Part shown: positions 41,935-43,068 of the stretch, one piece after another | Layout: every line of letters begins with the position of its first letter | How positions within the stretch are numbered: the stretch's first letter is position 1 | Source: Edaphobacter aggregans DSM 19364 | GTDB lineage: Bacteria > Acidobacteriota > Terriglobia > Terriglobales > Acidobacteriaceae | DNA length: 43,068 nucleotides | Assembly (NCBI RefSeq): GCF_000745965.1 | Contig: NZ_JQKI01000053.1 | Span: forward strand, 1-43,068 | Direction: 5' to 3' | The notes under the pieces: model-generated | What the model was told of the DNA's origin: nothing | Database searches by the model: none | Seen by the model: only the letters and a program-made list of their open reading frames with translations | Translations under genes and position numbers: made by a program

Positions 41935-42130
41935 TCACTGCCTGATTTTGAGGGTGCGGCCCAGCTTGCCATCCTTCTCTTCGAGGAAGCCTTTTCCCAG
42001 GTGGAAGTCTAGGCAGTCATCGATCAGGGCGCGAGCTGCCTTCGGTTTATGAGCGAGAAACCCTCCACCCGCTATCTCGGCGACAATCTCGTTCTTTTGT
42101 CAGCTTCAAATTGCCATGGACAGAAGGCAT
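41935..42130 (-). pseudogene. Small gene with a single frameshift, unknown function
   Basis: On the minus strand ATG 42130 is preceded by GGGAGG ten bases upstream. It encodes MPSVHGNLKLTK. After one extra base near 42093 the next frame continues NEIVAEIAGGGFLAHKPKAA, RALIDDCLDFHLGKGFLEEK and DGKLGRTLKIRQ, then stops at 41935-41937. Together this would be a 64-residue protein. It ends beside the bidirectional terminator. I do not recognise the family; the clean reading on both sides of one inserted base suggests recent inactivation or a sequencing error. Confidence 0.55.
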
Positions 42131-42323
42131 TGAAGAATAGCCTCCCAGGGAGAGAAAATACCGGCGTAATCTGGCATCGCGGAAGCGTACCACAACGCCG
42201 GGTTTTCATTGGACACCGGGCAGTAGTGTGGGATACTCGCTGGCACTTCCCCTCGGCCATATATTCAATTTATCTGACGGAGCTTCATATATGAGGCGAT
42301 TCACGCGTTTCACAGCAATGCTG
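42131..42323. other. Gene-free stretch beside the IS3 remnant
   Basis: No credible gene in either strand. The DNA is AT-richer than the surroundings and leads to the truncated transposase at 42324, where an IS-related deletion junction is expected. Confidence 0.45.
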
Positions 42324-42733
42324 TCATGCAGGCGCTTGCATCAAGCGTTTTGTTAACTCAACAGGGACCGCCGAAAAGAACAGTGATAGATGCTTTTGTG
42401 GACGTGGCCGTGCCCTCGTCAGCCGCGACTCCGCCGCTCGCTCGCGCACCAACCGCTTGCGCCTCTTGCGCCGGACCATCATCCGCTCTTCCACGTACAG
42501 ACGATAGATCCGCTTCACGTTCACCTCGTGACCTCTGCGGCTCAGCAGCGCGTGCAGCCGCCGATAACCGTAGCGCGGCTTCTGCCGAGCCAGTTTCACC
42601 AACTCGTCGCGTAACTCCGCGTTGCGGTCCGGCTTCGGCTCATACCGGTAACTCGACCGCTCCACGCCCAGCAGCTTGCAGGCCGTGCGTTCGCTCAGAT
42701 GGAACTCGCTGGAGACGAACGCAACGTCGCCTC
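42324..42733 (-). pseudogene. Truncated IS3-family OrfB transposase
   Basis: The minus strand encodes the start of OrfB: SERTACKLLGVERSSYRYEP, then ELRDELVKLARQKPRYGYRRLHALLSRRG-type HTH_21 sequence and VKRIYRLYVEERMMVRRKRR. After about 42410 the sequence loses homology, and no DDE catalytic residues of the rve integrase core follow before the stop at 42324. Only the DNA-binding portion remains, so the element cannot transpose by itself. The missing half marks a deletion at the boundary with the gene-poor stretch. Confidence 0.8.
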
Positions 42734-43015
42734 TTAGACCGGCAAGCTCCAGCCGTTTTTTCGTATGACTGCCTTCAGCGCCTCGCCGTGCAGGCTCAAC
42801 TCCGCCACCAGCAGCTTCAGACGACGGTTCTCATCCTCCATCGCCTTCAGCCGCTGCGCCTCGCTCACCTCCATGCCCCCGAACTTCTGCTTCCAGCCGT
42901 AGAACGTCGCCCCGCTGATCCCGTGCTCACGGCACAGATCCGCCGTCTTCACTCCAGCCTCATGCTGCTTCAATATCCCAATGATCTGCTCTTCCGTATA
43001 CCGGCTCTTCTTCAT
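42734..43015 (-). CDS. IS3-family OrfA (HTH_Tnp_1) protein
   Basis: 93 residues from ATG 43015, chosen because GAGGGAG precedes it and relatives start MKKSR; an in-frame TTG at 43033 is less likely. The N-terminal helix-turn-helix reads SRYTEEQIIGILKQHEAGVK, ADLCREHGISGATFYGWKQK. A leucine-zipper-like helix follows (EAQRLKAMEDENRRLKLLVA). OrfA binds the IS ends and in active elements is joined to OrfB by a -1 frameshift. Here OrfB is truncated, so OrfA is orphaned. The upstream terminal repeat probably lies just beyond the window end. Confidence 0.88.
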   Translation of the reverse strand: MKKSRYTEEQIIGILKQHEAGVKTADLCREHGISGATFYGWKQKFGGMEVSEAQRLKAMEDENRRLKLLVAELSLHGEALKAVIRKNGWSLPV

Positions 43016-43068
43016 CTCAGCTCCCTCGTTCAATTTAGGAGAGAACTCCAGTTCAAACTGGTAGAGAT

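Overview
The window looks like a chromosomal segment of a soil or acid-environment Acidobacteriota bacterium, probably Acidobacteriaceae/Terriglobales. This is inferred from high GC, the sigma / zinc-finger anti-sigma / B-box / DUF4097 operon, remnants of a two-component propeller sensor kinase, a chromosomal aac(6')-like acetyltransferase and COG3919-type ATP-grasp proteins. No ribosomal RNA or complete tRNA is present, so the taxonomy is inference only.

Layout. 1-5900 is an unstable, partly AT-richer accessory region. It holds an IS110-family transposase with a long non-coding flank, an NmrA-type gene remnant, an exported vanadium-haloperoxidase-type enzyme, the wreck of a propeller histidine kinase and the 3' half of a tRNA-Cys-like gene. 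5846-12840 is the most interesting part: a putative promoter, a 34-codon ORF, a radical SAM enzyme with extra C-terminal cysteines, a 2-hydroxyacyl-CoA dehydratase-like FeS protein, and a 1221-residue ATP-dependent activase in which two ASKHA domains and a dehydratase-like domain are fused. 13268-17154 is a cell-surface block (coiled-coil periplasmic protein, ATP-grasp ligase, polysaccharide deacetylase, glycosyltransferase 2). 17344-22814 carries lactate permease, glycerate 2-kinase, 3-oxoacid CoA-transferase A/B and an exported aldose 1-epimerase. 22999-30547 mixes a GDSL esterase pseudogene with housekeeping genes (ndk, sucCD, trpD, ybjQ-like, tdk, sodC).

30801-35679 is a tightly packed operon: ECF sigma factor, zinc-finger anti-sigma factor, B-box/LiaF-like membrane protein and a DUF4097 surface protein. 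It is probably an envelope-stress module. From 35978 to the end the DNA is again a patchwork: a deleted beta-helix protein, an ArsR/AHSA1 pair with a self-contained operator-promoter, a decayed tandem copy of that pair, a methyltransferase, fragments of a serine hydrolase and two other proteins, a small frameshifted gene and a truncated IS3 element.

How the genes may work together. The radical SAM / dehydratase / activase set appears to be one transcription unit. By family knowledge the activase would use ATP to inject a low-potential electron into the FeS protein. The substrate is unknown, and the radical SAM partner is not part of the characterised 2-hydroxyglutaryl-CoA or benzoyl-CoA systems. 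Lactate uptake, glycerate phosphorylation and CoA transfer 5-9 kb away are compatible with 2-hydroxyacid metabolism, but that link is only by proximity. The many remnants at both ends of the window suggest repeated insertion and deletion around a stable metabolic core.
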